Source: Ochotona curzoniae
Taxonomy: Eukaryota > Chordata > Mammalia > Lagomorpha > Ochotonidae
Reading direction: 5' to 3'
Assembly (NCBI RefSeq): GCF_017591425.1
Contig: NW_024466599.1
Span: forward strand, 57,549,501 to 57,613,500
DNA: 64,000 nt
Shown here piece after piece: positions 54,383-64,000 of this stretch. A program made the position numbers and the translations under genes. The notes under the pieces were generated by a model, which was given only the letters and a program-made list of their open reading frames with translations, made no database searches and had not been told where the DNA came from. The stretch's first letter is position 1. The number at the start of each line of letters is the position of its first letter.

Positions 54383-54728
54383 TTCTAGCCACTTTTAAAA
54401 AAAGATTTATTTATTTTTATTACAAGGTCAGAGAGACAGAGAGGAAGATCTTCAGTCCAATGATTCACTCGCCAAGTGACCAAAATGGCTGGTGCTGCGC
54501 CGATCCAAAGCCGGGAACCAGGAACCTCTTCTGGGACTACCATGTGGGTGCAAGGTCCCAAAGCTTTTGGTCGTCCTCAACTGCTTTCACAGGCCATGAG
54601 CAGAGAGCTGGATGGAAAGTGGAGCTGTTGGGATTAGAACTGGCACCCATATGGGATCCCAGTGTGTGCAAGGTGAGGACTTTAGCAGCTAGGCCACAGC
54701 GCCGGGCCTAAAATTTTAGCCACTTTTA
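54383..54728 (-). repeat. C-SINE, antisense, with target duplication
   Basis: A reversed SINE at 54,398-54,713 with 'aagatttatttatttttattacaaggtcagagagacagagagg', 'ccaaagccgggaaccaggaacctcttctggg', head 'gcgccgggcct'. It is flanked by ttctagccactttta (54,383-54,397) and ttttagccactttta (54,714-54,728), one mismatch. Confidence 0.93.
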
Positions 54729-54925
54729 ACGGAAGAGTTATTCCATGATCTTTTCCTCAATTTCTTCCCAACATTTTATTCCCAATATTTCCTCAATTTC
54801 TTCCCATCATATCTGAATTTAAATTAACACGGAACCTGTATTACTCAGAATAGCAAGAAATGTGATTTTTAAATGCACAATTGACATGTATTGGAACAGA
54901 TCACGGTTTTAAAAGCCTGACTGGA

Positions 54926-55050
54926 AGTTGGGACTGTTGTGTAGTGGGTTAAGTCTCCATGTGCTGTGCTGACATCCAATACGGGTACCAATATGTTGCC
55001 TAACTGCTCCAGTGCTAACCCAATGCTGCTGCATTTCTGTCACATTTTCC
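54926..55050 (+). repeat. Old SINE fragment, sense (5' half)
   Basis: 'ggactgttgtgtagtgggttaagtctcc' (head with A-box-like run), 'gacatccaatacgggtacca', 'ctgctccagtgctaacccaatgctgctgc' give a truncated old C-SINE. Confidence 0.55.
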
Positions 55051-55867
55051 AAGCAATTATCTTTTGAAGTATAGGAAATATCAAACACATTTAATATAGT
55101 TAAATTTTGCATTTTCCCCAAACTAAATTAGATAGATAACTCTCTCACGGACACTGATGTGTAAAACTTTAGAGAGGAAAGAAAAGGAATAGAGCTAACA
55201 AAACATATATTCAAATTCTCAGCTTTGACTAGCCAAAAACAAGTCGTTACTAAGACTTCTATTTCTGTTTCTTAGCCAAGACCCAAGTCTCCTCATCTCT
55301 TACCAGTCAATTTGAGCTGGTTTCAAAATTTACGCATAAGCTGAGACATATCGATTTACATTCTGTCTTTCTTTCCCTCTCTTTCTCTTTGTGTGTGTGT
55401 CTGTGTGAAACTGTCTTTCAAATAAATACATAAATATTTGGAAGTGCTGTTAATGCAAGGATAATGAAAAGGTAAACAACGGATTTAATCCTGAATGCCT
55501 TTCCTTTCATATTCATTGGGAAACTCATAAATACAAAGAAGGCTGATTGAAATAAGTATCAGTATTCAAAGGTTTTACAGACTCTAGTATATTTTAATCT
55601 GCTCTTTCATTACTGTTCATTTATGCAATGTTAAATCTTCCAGTTTCAAGGTAATAATATCTGTATAAAACTACATATATTTGCACTGCAGTCTATGGGT
55701 TACACAAGCTAGGAAAAATGTTAACACATATTATTGAACTACCTTATTGGTTTTCTGCGGTTTGAATTTCATTTCTGTAACATCTCCTCTCACATCTTTT
55801 AAAATACATCTAAGTGTTAGGAGAAACACTGTAGCAAACTTTTTCATAGGATCAGTACTATGGCTTT
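55051..55867. other. Unassigned DNA with a possible SINE tail
   Basis: A pyrimidine-rich run plus 'aaactgtctttcaaataaatacataaat' at about 55,365-55,437 is like an old C-SINE 3' end. The rest is unassigned. Confidence 0.4.
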
Positions 55868-56180
55868 GCTTGCTAGCATATGGCTTCCAGTTCCCACCCT
55901 GGCTGCTCCATCTCCCATCCAGCTCCCTGCTTATGACCTGGGAAAGCAGCAGAGGATGATGGTCCAAGTACTTAGGACCCTGCACCCACATGAGATTTGG
56001 AAGAAGTTCTTGGCTCCTGGCTTTGGATCTGCTCAGTTTCATTTGTTAGCAGTAATTTGGGAAGTGAATCAGAGGATGGAAGCTTCTCTCTCTCTTTCTT
56101 CTCTCTCTCTCTCTCCCTTTCTCCTTCACTTTTTATAACTCTGCTTTTCAAATAAAAACAAACAAATCTTTTAAAATTTT
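55868..56180 (+). repeat. Old C-SINE, sense, head missing
   Basis: 'ctggctgctccatctcccatccagctccctgcttatgacctgggaaagcagcagaggatg', 'ttcttggctcctggctttggatctgc', 'gaagtgaatcagaggatggaagcttctctctctc' and 'gcttttcaaataaaaacaaacaaatc'. The first ~50 bp of the family are lost. Confidence 0.85.
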
Positions 56181-57599
56181 CACATAAAATCATTTTCCTT
56201 AATGGAGTCCCTGCCCCCATCTATATTTCCCATGTTTCAGGGCTAAGACAATTATAGGCATTTACTTGTCTACTTCTGTGCCAGTGTACCACATTAACAC
56301 TTCCCCCTGTACCACAACATTCTCAGCCTTTTCTCCTTTTCTCTCCTCTATTTATTGATGAGGACTGTGAACACTCTAGCTATGTATCGGTTTTGCTTTT
56401 ATGATGACTTTGAATTATACAAACTGTAGAGAAAGCTTTGTAAAAACAAAACATTAAATTCTAGGTATGAGAAGGACAATTGCAGAATAATTATGGAAAA
56501 GAGTAGGGATAATGATTTTGGTTACTATATTTACTGTGTATGATACTTCTTTCGATTGAACTATTGTTTGTAGCTTTTGCTATATTTCTCACTAAGTTAA
56601 CATCTTTTTTTCTTTTTTTTCCCCAAATTTATTTGGTGAAGCCTTAAGATCTGTATTGAAAATCTAAATATGCTATTTAAAAATGTAAAGAAAAGCCAAT
56701 AATGAAGAAAGATGGAAGAAGGGGGAGCAGGGAAAAAAAAGTAGGAAATGAGGCTTGTTTCTCAGATAAAATATTGAAAATATAAAAAGTAATAAAGAGC
56801 ATTTTTAAATGACTTATTTTTTCAGCATCAAGACTAGACATTCTGCCTATTAAAAACCTCGTTTACTATGTTGATAAATCTCCCCTCTTTGTCAGTTTTA
56901 TCAAAAAGGACTAGTCTCACTGTAACATTAACAATATTAAAAATTGCAAAACTGATGAAATAGCAGTGGTCCTACCGGATTGTGATTCTTCCATAGATTG
57001 AGAAATTGAAAGCCATAAAAATAGCCGGTGTATTATTTATGGTTGTAGCCTTATAAAAATAATTTGTCAAGTGAAACAGATTTCCATTAAAGCCTTCCCT
57101 TGGCACTGTTTCTGTTTTAATCTCCTTCTGCACAAATTCTATTGCATACATATATGTATTAAATGTAAGTCTATAGCATGAGTATCACTTTTTGGAACCA
57201 TGTGAGTGAAGATCCAGAAGAATAAATGTATATAAGTGACTTCCTATGTGTACAAAGACATATGAGATGAAAACTTAGAACAATACTAAACAGTGTCAAA
57301 TCATCATCATAATAATTTATAGGGATAAAGTCTGTGAGGTTTTTTTGTATATTTGCTTATAAGGGGGACTTACAGTTTAAATATCTGCTAGAAGCTTCAT
57401 TATATATAAGAAACATTTGACAAAATAGTATTAATACTATAGCTCACTGCAAGAAGAGAAAGCTATGAACAACAGGGGGAAAAGTTAGCAAGAAAGTATC
57501 TTAATAAAAACTGTTAAAACAGAAGCTTAAGTAAAATACTTCAGGGCATTTTATATAAGCCACTGTCTAAGTTAGCTATGAGGAAAATATTTTACCTTT
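56181..57599. other. Unassigned, repeat-poor DNA
   Basis: I recognise no gene or repeat. About 56,820-57,130 has an even composition without repeat words and could be conserved non-coding DNA, which I cannot test here. Confidence 0.35.
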
Positions 57600-58135
57600 T
57601 TTTCACATGAAAATAGAAAGTACAGCTTCTCCAGATGCTTTCTCTGTATGCTAAGGAAAATCTATGATGGGCTTTAGCCAAAGAGGGTGGTTGGATTAAG
57701 CGATTGTACACCTTGAACTTCACCCAGGTGAAAATGTATGGCCTCTCAGACACATTCACATAGATGTCAAAAGCAGCTATATTCATAATTGACAAAACTT
57801 GAAAGGAAGCAAGATGTCCTTCAAAGAAAATGGGGAAATAAATTGTGGTATATTCAGAAGGCAGAGTTTTACTCATTGCCTAAAAATAAATCATAAAACC
57901 ATAAATACATGGCAGAACTCAAAGCACAAATTACTAAATGGAGGAAATCTCCATCCTCCAGCATGTGGGCAGGAGGGAACATAGAGCGGGAAGTATGACT
58001 CCGTTCCTAAGTCTGTATTATGAGATACATGACATTTATTCATCTCATATAAACAAAATAAGTTAATTTTAAAAAGAGAGGCATGTTATTGCAAAGCTGC
58101 AGATATCTAAACAGTGTCATTCATAGTAAATACAG
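57600..58135 (+). mobile_element. Old L1M-type 3' region, sense
   Basis: 'gatgtcaaaagcagctatattcataattgacaaaacttgaaaggaagcaagatgtccttcaa', 'ataaattgtggtatattcagaaggcagagttttactc', 'acatggcagaactcaaagcacaaattactaaatgg' match the end of ORF2 in ancient L1M elements, where the block reads 'cataattgccaaaacttggaa...caagatgtccttca'. Non-coding. Confidence 0.65.
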
Positions 58136-58432
58136 ACATAAGGGGGAAAAAGAAAGAAAAGAAAGGAGCCACTTAAACCACTTAGAAGTAAAAGCCTGCA
58201 TATTTGATTCTGATGGTCTGAACTTCTAGAATATTGTGAAAACAGTTAATTATCAGTAAATCCTAAGGGCTGGCGGGAGGGGGGCGAAAGACTGACTCAC
58301 ATGACAGAGAATTATTATAGTAGTGAAATTATAATTATTAGTTCTCTAATAATGGTAAATGTAAATACATATTTGTCAAATCTCATAAAAGGTAAAACAC
58401 CAAGAATGAACTCTCATGTAAACAACTGCTGT
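58136..58432. other. Unassigned DNA
   Basis: Short stretch between the old L1 and the GAPDH pseudogene. Nothing recognised. Confidence 0.4.
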
Positions 58433-59450
58433 CGGCTCCATGTTCCAGTTGGATTCCACATAGAGCAAACTCTATGGCCCAGTCATGGCTGAGAATGGGA
58501 AAGCCATCGCCACCTTCTGGGAGTGAGATCATGCAACTTCCAAAGGGGCGATGTTGGTACTTTGTTGTGGAGTCCACTGAGATCTTCAGCACCAAGGAGA
58601 AGCCAGGGGCTCATCCGAGGGGTGAAAGCAAAAGGCTCATCCTCTCTGCGCTCTATGTAGATGCCCCTCATGTTTGTGATTTGTGTGACCCATAGGAATC
58701 ATGATAACTCCCTCAAAATTACCAGGTCTCATATGCCACCTACCCTAGTTCCCCAGGCCAAAGTCATCTATGACAGTTTCGGCACCACAGTTGATGCCAG
58801 GACTGCCACACAAAAGGCTGTGGATGATCTCTACAGGAAACTGGCAAGTGACCACATTGGCGACTCAGGATATCATCATTTCATCTACAGGCATTGACCG
58901 AGCTAGCAAAGGGTCATCCCTAAGCTACATAGGAATTTCACTGCATAGCGTTTGTGGGATCAGCCCAAGGTGTCAGTGATGGACCTGATCTGTTTAGAGA
59001 AATTTGCTAAATATGGTGATATCCTGAAGACAGTGAAGGAAGCATGGCTGGGAAACCCGAAGGATTACCTAGACTACAACAAAGTCCAAGTTATCTTCTA
59101 GGACTTGAACCATCACACTGACTCCTCTAGCTTTGATGCTGGGACTGGCATTGTCCTCAGTGACTACATTGTCAAGCTCATTCCCTTGTATGACAACAAA
59201 TTTCCCTACAGCAACAGGGTGGGGAGACATAATGATCCACACGGTATCCAAGAAGGAACTGCGCATTGGGTTACTGGCTACCATTGGGAATCTCAGCCCC
59301 AACTTAGTCTGCATTGCACTGAGAATCTTCCCTCGCCACGGCTTCCATCCAGCCTCCTTGGAGAACAAGAGGAGCTTTCCGGAACCTACCTTATCATGTT
59401 ATTATCAGTGAATTTTGAATTCACGCTAAAGAAGCAAACAAAAGAAAAAC
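58433..59450 (+). pseudogene. GAPDH processed pseudogene, 5'-truncated
   Basis: An intronless copy of glyceraldehyde-3-phosphate dehydrogenase mRNA. It starts at the codons for the 'MFQYDSTHG' region (about residue 45 of the enzyme) and runs through 'VESTEIFSTKEKPGAH', 'DNSLKI', 'QAKVIYDSFGT', 'TATQKAVDD', 'VSVMDLIC.LEKFAKYGDI', 'THSS.FDAG.GI' and 'LYDNKFPYSNRV', then 3'-UTR-like sequence and a weak A-rich end near 59,430-59,450. Frames shift many times and stops intervene. The catalytic-Cys segment ('SCTTNC' in the enzyme) is destroyed. GAPDH is among the most retroposed genes in mammals. It cannot make the enzyme. Confidence 0.93.
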
Positions 59451-59575
59451 CTCATTACTTTCATCTTTAATTCTTTTTTAATGTCTAAGTTCATTCTTAT
59501 ATTTTAATAAATGCAATATGTATATTATATAGTTATTTGTAGATAGATTGTTGATATTATATTTTACATATTTTC

Positions 59576-59874
59576 CTTTTTAAAAGATTTATTTATTACT
59601 TGTGGAAAATCACATATACAGAGAGAAATAAACAGAAAGATCTGCAATCCATTGATTCACTCTCCAAGTGGCCACAATGGCCAGAGTTGAGCCAATCAGA
59701 AGCCAGGAGCTTCTTCCGGGTCTTCCACACTGGTCCACAGTCCCAAGACTTTCGGCCATACTCTACTAATTACCCAGGCCACAAGCAGGGAGCTGGAAGG
59801 CAAGTGGAGCAGCTGGGACACAAACCAGCACATGTAAGGAGAGGACTTTAGCCACTAGGCTGTTGTACTGGACC
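59576..59874 (-). repeat. C-SINE, antisense
   Basis: A reversed SINE: 'aagatttatttattacttgtggaaaatcacatatacagagag', 'ccattgattcactctccaagtggccacaatggccag', 'gaagccaggagcttcttccgggtcttccac', 'ggccacaagcagggagctggaaggcaag', head near 'tactggacc'. Diverged. Confidence 0.88.
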
Positions 59875-60369
59875 TTTTTTCATTTGAATGTTTCAAATTC
59901 CAGTACTTCTCTGCTGCAAAAAAGTCATTTAATCCTAAACATATCTTGGTATTTTTATAGGTTTTGTGTTAATGCATCTCTGCTGCTTAATAACCAATTG
60001 TTATTTTCAGGTTTTAGTTATTATATATGTAAGCTTTTCTAAGTGATTTTGCAAGATTTATAAGGAGAGAGATGTGAGTAGAGGCCAGTGAAGAAAATTA
60101 AGTTTTCTTCTTAGAGCTGTATCTATAGAATGCACAAAATCTCTTTACATTAACAAATTGCTTGTAAAAAGAAACTATTTTCATAAAAAGTTTGACTTGT
60201 GTAATGTAAACAGAACACAGTATGTAAATCTACCACTTTTCACTTATAATTTTTGTTGATTTTTCTCAATTATCCATATTGTTATAATCTGTATTACTCT
60301 GAAGTATTTGAAGTTCTATATATGTCAATTCACTTGAGCTTGTTTAATTAATACTGTTTTTAAATCAAG
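59875..60369. other. Unassigned AT-rich DNA
   Basis: Nothing I can name. Confidence 0.4.
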
Positions 60370-60900
60370 AAACACATCTTGTTTTCTGGAAATGATTTTA
60401 CAAGAAAAATGTCTCATTAAAATCTATCACTGTTATCCTATCTTTACATTCTAAGAATTTTTGTCTTACAAAGCTATTTTGTTCAACATCCTTTCGCTTT
60501 GATCATAGCCAGTACAAAACAGCATCTGATTTCATATTTTGATTTACACTCATGAATCTGAATTACAGTAGTTTTTCGACTCTATGTAATTTTCTACATA
60601 ATTGAATCTATTATATATTTCAAATAATGATAACATTTTTTTCCCTCTTTTTCTAAGTTTTAATTACTTTTCTTCTCTGAATTTATTACATGCCTCAAAT
60701 CTATGCTACATGTCCATCACTATCTGTTACCCTGGCTTAAAGGGAAATAAATAGTTTTTAAATTATAACTTTGGGATAGGCTTTTGTTAATTTCCTTTTA
60801 GCTATATTTTATCTGCTGTTAAACTAGAACCTTCATGTCAATTTATTTTTTCAATTGCATTTATATTTTTTCAAATATTTAGGTCATTTAAAAAATGAAG
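60370..60900 (-). mobile_element. Possible old L1/HAL1 fragment, antisense
   Basis: 'aatgtctcattaaaatctatcactgttatcc', 'ttgatcatagccagtacaaaacagcatctg' and 'ctttgggataggcttttgttaatttccttttagc' recall reversed L1 sequence upstream of the RT domain. The match is loose. Confidence 0.3.
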
Positions 60901-61895
60901 TTTGGTTACTGTGAATATTTGACCTTGTTTTATGCTTCTATTATTATTTACAGTAAATCACTTTGCTTGAAATGAATGTCTGATAATCCAAGTATTTGTA
61001 TTATCTGTAAATATGGGGGTTTTTTTTGCAATAAATATACTGACCCTTGTTCATATTTTTTGTTTCTGCATTTATCTGACTCTCTTTATCCATTATGCAT
61101 GGAAATAACTCAAACAAATACTTTGAATTTTGTTGCTTTCCAACTCAAATTCCATTTCAGTTAATGTTTTGTTAGTTATGTAAATGACATGAAATTGGTC
61201 ATATAGCCAAGTAGTTGTTGGTTTATTTCTGTTCTTTCTAAGATTTCCAGGGTCTCTTGGAGACTAAAGCTAGAATTACTATCTTTACTATACCTTGTTC
61301 TTTCCCTTTTGTTCCACAGTGCCAACAGATTAGCAAAAATACATATCGGGGTAGGGGCTTTACCTTTTAAATGTTGAATAACTTTGAGGAAAAGTAGAAT
61401 CATGAGTTGGCACATGGTTAGAATCTAGCTCTCACCCGGCATCTGACACAGATGGACCGTTCTGTCCAATATATCAAGAGATCTGTTAAATGATATTTTA
61501 TCTAGTTTTTAGAGAGTGATTATCAGCCAGAAAGATGATACCTTGTCATTTTTGTTGTTATTACCACCATCACTACTCTCATTAACATTTTATTCATATT
61601 ATCTCTTTTGGAATTTAGAATCTTTTTTTTTCTGAAAACCACATGATCTGAATGTTCATATTTTCTTTTTATGGAGATTAAACCTTCTTTGTACATGTTG
61701 TTATTGTCCTTTGTGAATTTGTGATTGACATGTGTCTAGTAGTTGAGGTTCTTATACTAGAAGCAAGCCTAAGAGTGGTCTAAGTGTTTTGGCCTGCATC
61801 ATTGTGAATAGCAATGGTCACTACAATATATCAATAGATATATAGGTAAACATGTATATACATATATTTATCTGGAAGATATGTATAATGGAGGC
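60901..61895. other. Unassigned AT-rich DNA
   Basis: I see no gene. Short frames at 60,976-61,164 (+) and 61,176-61,415 (-) have no support. Confidence 0.4.
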
Positions 61896-62105
61896 AAGTA
61901 TACCATGAAGTGGAGATACATTGCAGTAGGCATCTCTACTTCTGAAAAATAGGATGACTCCCTAGAGTCTCTGGTTTAGCCAAGTCATCCAACTGTTTTG
62001 TGTCTCAGTTTCCTATATATCTAAAGGATTAACAAGTGTGCTTATGTTAGAGTATACTTGTACAGATTAAAAGAATTAATGCACCAGAGTACCTGGAAAC
62101 AACTG
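61896..62105 (+). repeat. Low-copy repeat shared with 33.6 kb, running into a MIR-like fragment
   Basis: The left part (61,903-61,962) pairs with 33,613-33,672. The right part, 'tttagccaagtcatccaactgttttgtgtctcagtttcctatatatctaaaggattaacaag' to 'attaatgcaccagagtacctgg', has MIR layout (compare 'caagtcacttaacctctctgtgcctcagtttcctcatctg'). Confidence 0.5.
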
Positions 62106-63520
62106 ATTTCCTAATGTTGACATTTGAGAGTTTTTAGCACAAACAGCCCTCTAAACAGTCACTCTGTTCATTTTATATGGCAGTAGAGCCTGATTACCTA
62201 AAACCTGTTCTAGAATTTTAGAATTTGACAATATACACATTTCCTATCTTCTACCTCAATCAATCTCAAGCTCTGCTACATGGTAACATATTAAACCAAG
62301 GTAATATAATCTTTTCTAAGACTTAGTGGTGAATTTCCTATTCCATATCCTGTCCTTTGATTTTTTTAATCTCTTTGGCCTCAGGACAGCGATAACATTA
62401 GTCATTTCTACAGTAAATGGTCAAATTCTGGAACCAGATTATTTCAGCTAACCAACCAAATCAGATACTTACTATCTCCATCTGCCTTACATCAGTGTTT
62501 TTCAAAGTACCTGCTGGCAACCATTAGTGAGTTAACAATCAATTTGGTAGATTTCAATTATCACTTTAATAATAAAATCAATTCATAAATAAATGGAATA
62601 GGGATGATAGCATATTATTAAATTAAGTGTAATTTCATTAAATTCTTATTTGCATGCAATTGTATTTCCTAGGGTACAGAGTAAAGGACTTTTGTAATTA
62701 TAGCTTATGATCAAGAAAATTAAAATCACTGGTTTATTTCAGTTCTGGCATAAAATAAAGAAAAAAAGTTAGCTAAGTTGCTTATGAATAAATGAAGAAA
62801 TAACAGAACTGCTCGTGTCTTAATGCTATCTTTGATTAAATGCCTTTCCTGGACTTGCAAGTTACAAAGCATAGAAAATTATAACATATCTAAAATATAT
62901 TTAATTTTAATATATAAACAGAGAGGAATTGTTTCATTGGAAAAGATGACCATGGTAGGTGTGTTATATATGTAAACACTCCTGTTGATGTTATACTCTT
63001 ATCCACCTACAAGTATGAATATGTTCTCAAAATGCTAACATGCATATGCAACGTAAAGTAAAAATTAAAGTTTTATATTCCAATCTAGATTTTTCAATTT
63101 CAACTCCAGTTGTCATTGTCTCCCACTCCCCTAATTAGTTGAATTCTTGAAAAGAGAATATGAGACTTAAACTACTAGAGTAAATTCAAAAATGTGTTAA
63201 AAAATCATTTGTCCACAGAGATATTACAATTAGAAGGATAAAACACCCAATAGTGGCTTTTAATGGTCCCAGCTCCCAATCTAAAGTGATTTTTTTACAC
63301 CAGCTTTATAGAAAAATGATAGGAAGAGGTGAACAAGGAAATGTGTCGGCTTAAGAAATACATATATCAATTATGCCTATAATTGTAAATGGAAAACCAT
63401 AAAACTTTAAGCTTAACAACAATGTTTAACAGTGACTGAAAAAAAAATACTAGGACCCATAACAAGAAAAAATAAGACAGTAAAGAATGTTAACTGATGT
63501 ACATATTATGAGGAAAACCT
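62106..63520. other. Unassigned AT-rich DNA
   Basis: No gene or confident repeat. Confidence 0.4.
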
Positions 63521-64000
63521 ACATCATCTTTGGACAACAGAATCAAGTGATTAAAAATATACTTTACCATTAGCCAAAAGCAATCTTCACCACGACACAT
63601 GATAATCAAGCTCTCTTCAGTTGAACATAAGGAAAAGATCCTTAAATGTGCACATGAAAAAATCAAATTGACATATAGAGGAATGAAATCAGACTCACAT
63701 TTGACCTCTAACAGAAATCTCTACAGGACTGAAAAGAATGGAGCAACATATTCCAGATTCTAAAAGGAAACATTGTTGACCCAGAATAATGTACCAGTAA
63801 AGCTTTCCTTTGCCTTTGGAAATGAAATAAAATTCTTCAACAGTAAAGAAAAGCTCAAAGAATACACCTCTTCCAGACCTGCCCTCCAAATGATACTTAA
63901 AGATGTTCTCTTGATAGAGAAAAGGAATAGCTCGTACCCAAACTACAGGCAAATGTGAAGAACATCACAGTAAAATAACAACAGAAGACTAAATCAAACA
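63521..64000 (+). pseudogene. Old L1 ORF1 remnant, running off the window
   Basis: It matches the C-terminal half of L1 ORF1, with stops and frame changes. The clearest part (63,773-63,958) encodes 'PVKLSFAFGNEIKFFNSKEKLKEYTSSRPALQ', parallel to 'PAKISFVYENEIRYFNSKEKLEEYVYTKPALQ' of the intact ORF1. It ends in a stop, followed by an A-rich inter-ORF spacer. ORF2 would be expected beyond the right edge. Confidence 0.82.

Overview
This is a stretch of mammalian nuclear DNA, AT-rich and gene-poor, and almost everything recognisable in it is a transposable element at some stage of decay. The commonest repeat is a tRNA-derived SINE of about 320 bp. Young copies carry a pol III A box (like tggcacagtggttaag), a B box (ggttctaatcc), the stretch ggatcccatatgggcgcc, and an AATAAA-rich tail. 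This is the lagomorph C-SINE family. The variant with a 'gtcctcgccttgcacgcc' head looks to me more like pika (Ochotona) than rabbit, but species is an inference. I see no host protein-coding gene, tRNA or rRNA gene or CRISPR array. Most open frames are chance frames or lie inside SINEs and LINEs.

Layout. From 1 to 6 kb, an old antisense L1 (about 1.56-5.88 kb) is broken up by a MaLR-type LTR and three SINEs. From 6.4 to 11.5 kb there are an antisense L1 3'-UTR stub, more SINEs and a second antisense L1 mosaic. From 12 to 17.6 kb there are old SINEs, much sequence I cannot name, and an antisense solo LTR (16.89-17.34 kb). From 18.2 to 21.2 kb there are two copies of an unnamed non-coding, A-tailed repeat; the first (1.58 kb) is bounded by a 70-bp direct repeat. 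From 21 to 31 kb there are mainly old SINEs, a long TTCC microsatellite and unassigned DNA. From 31.4 to 32.6 kb there is a cluster of three same-orientation SINEs, one inserted in the tail of another. At 33.73-34.16 kb there is a second solo LTR.

The centre of the window is a nearly intact 6.68-kb L1 (34,471-41,150). It has a full 5' UTR, ORF1 (320 aa), ORF2 with endonuclease and reverse transcriptase, a G-rich 3' UTR and a poly-A tail. It sits inside an older antisense SINE with a perfect 16-bp target duplication. ORF2 is broken by one frameshift near 39,493, so this copy has lost the C-terminal Cys domain in frame.

From 41.5 to 64 kb there are further SINEs, opposed old L1 fragments (45.3-48.0 kb, holding a third copy of the unnamed repeat), an L1 3' end (52.34-53.6 kb), a 5'-truncated GAPDH processed pseudogene (58.43-59.45 kb), MIR fragments and an L1 ORF1 remnant running off the right edge.

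No novel multi-gene system is supported. The items most worth checking are the unnamed repeat with its 70-bp flanking repeats, the near-complete L1, and the two solo LTRs. Family names come from recalled consensus patterns, not from a database search.
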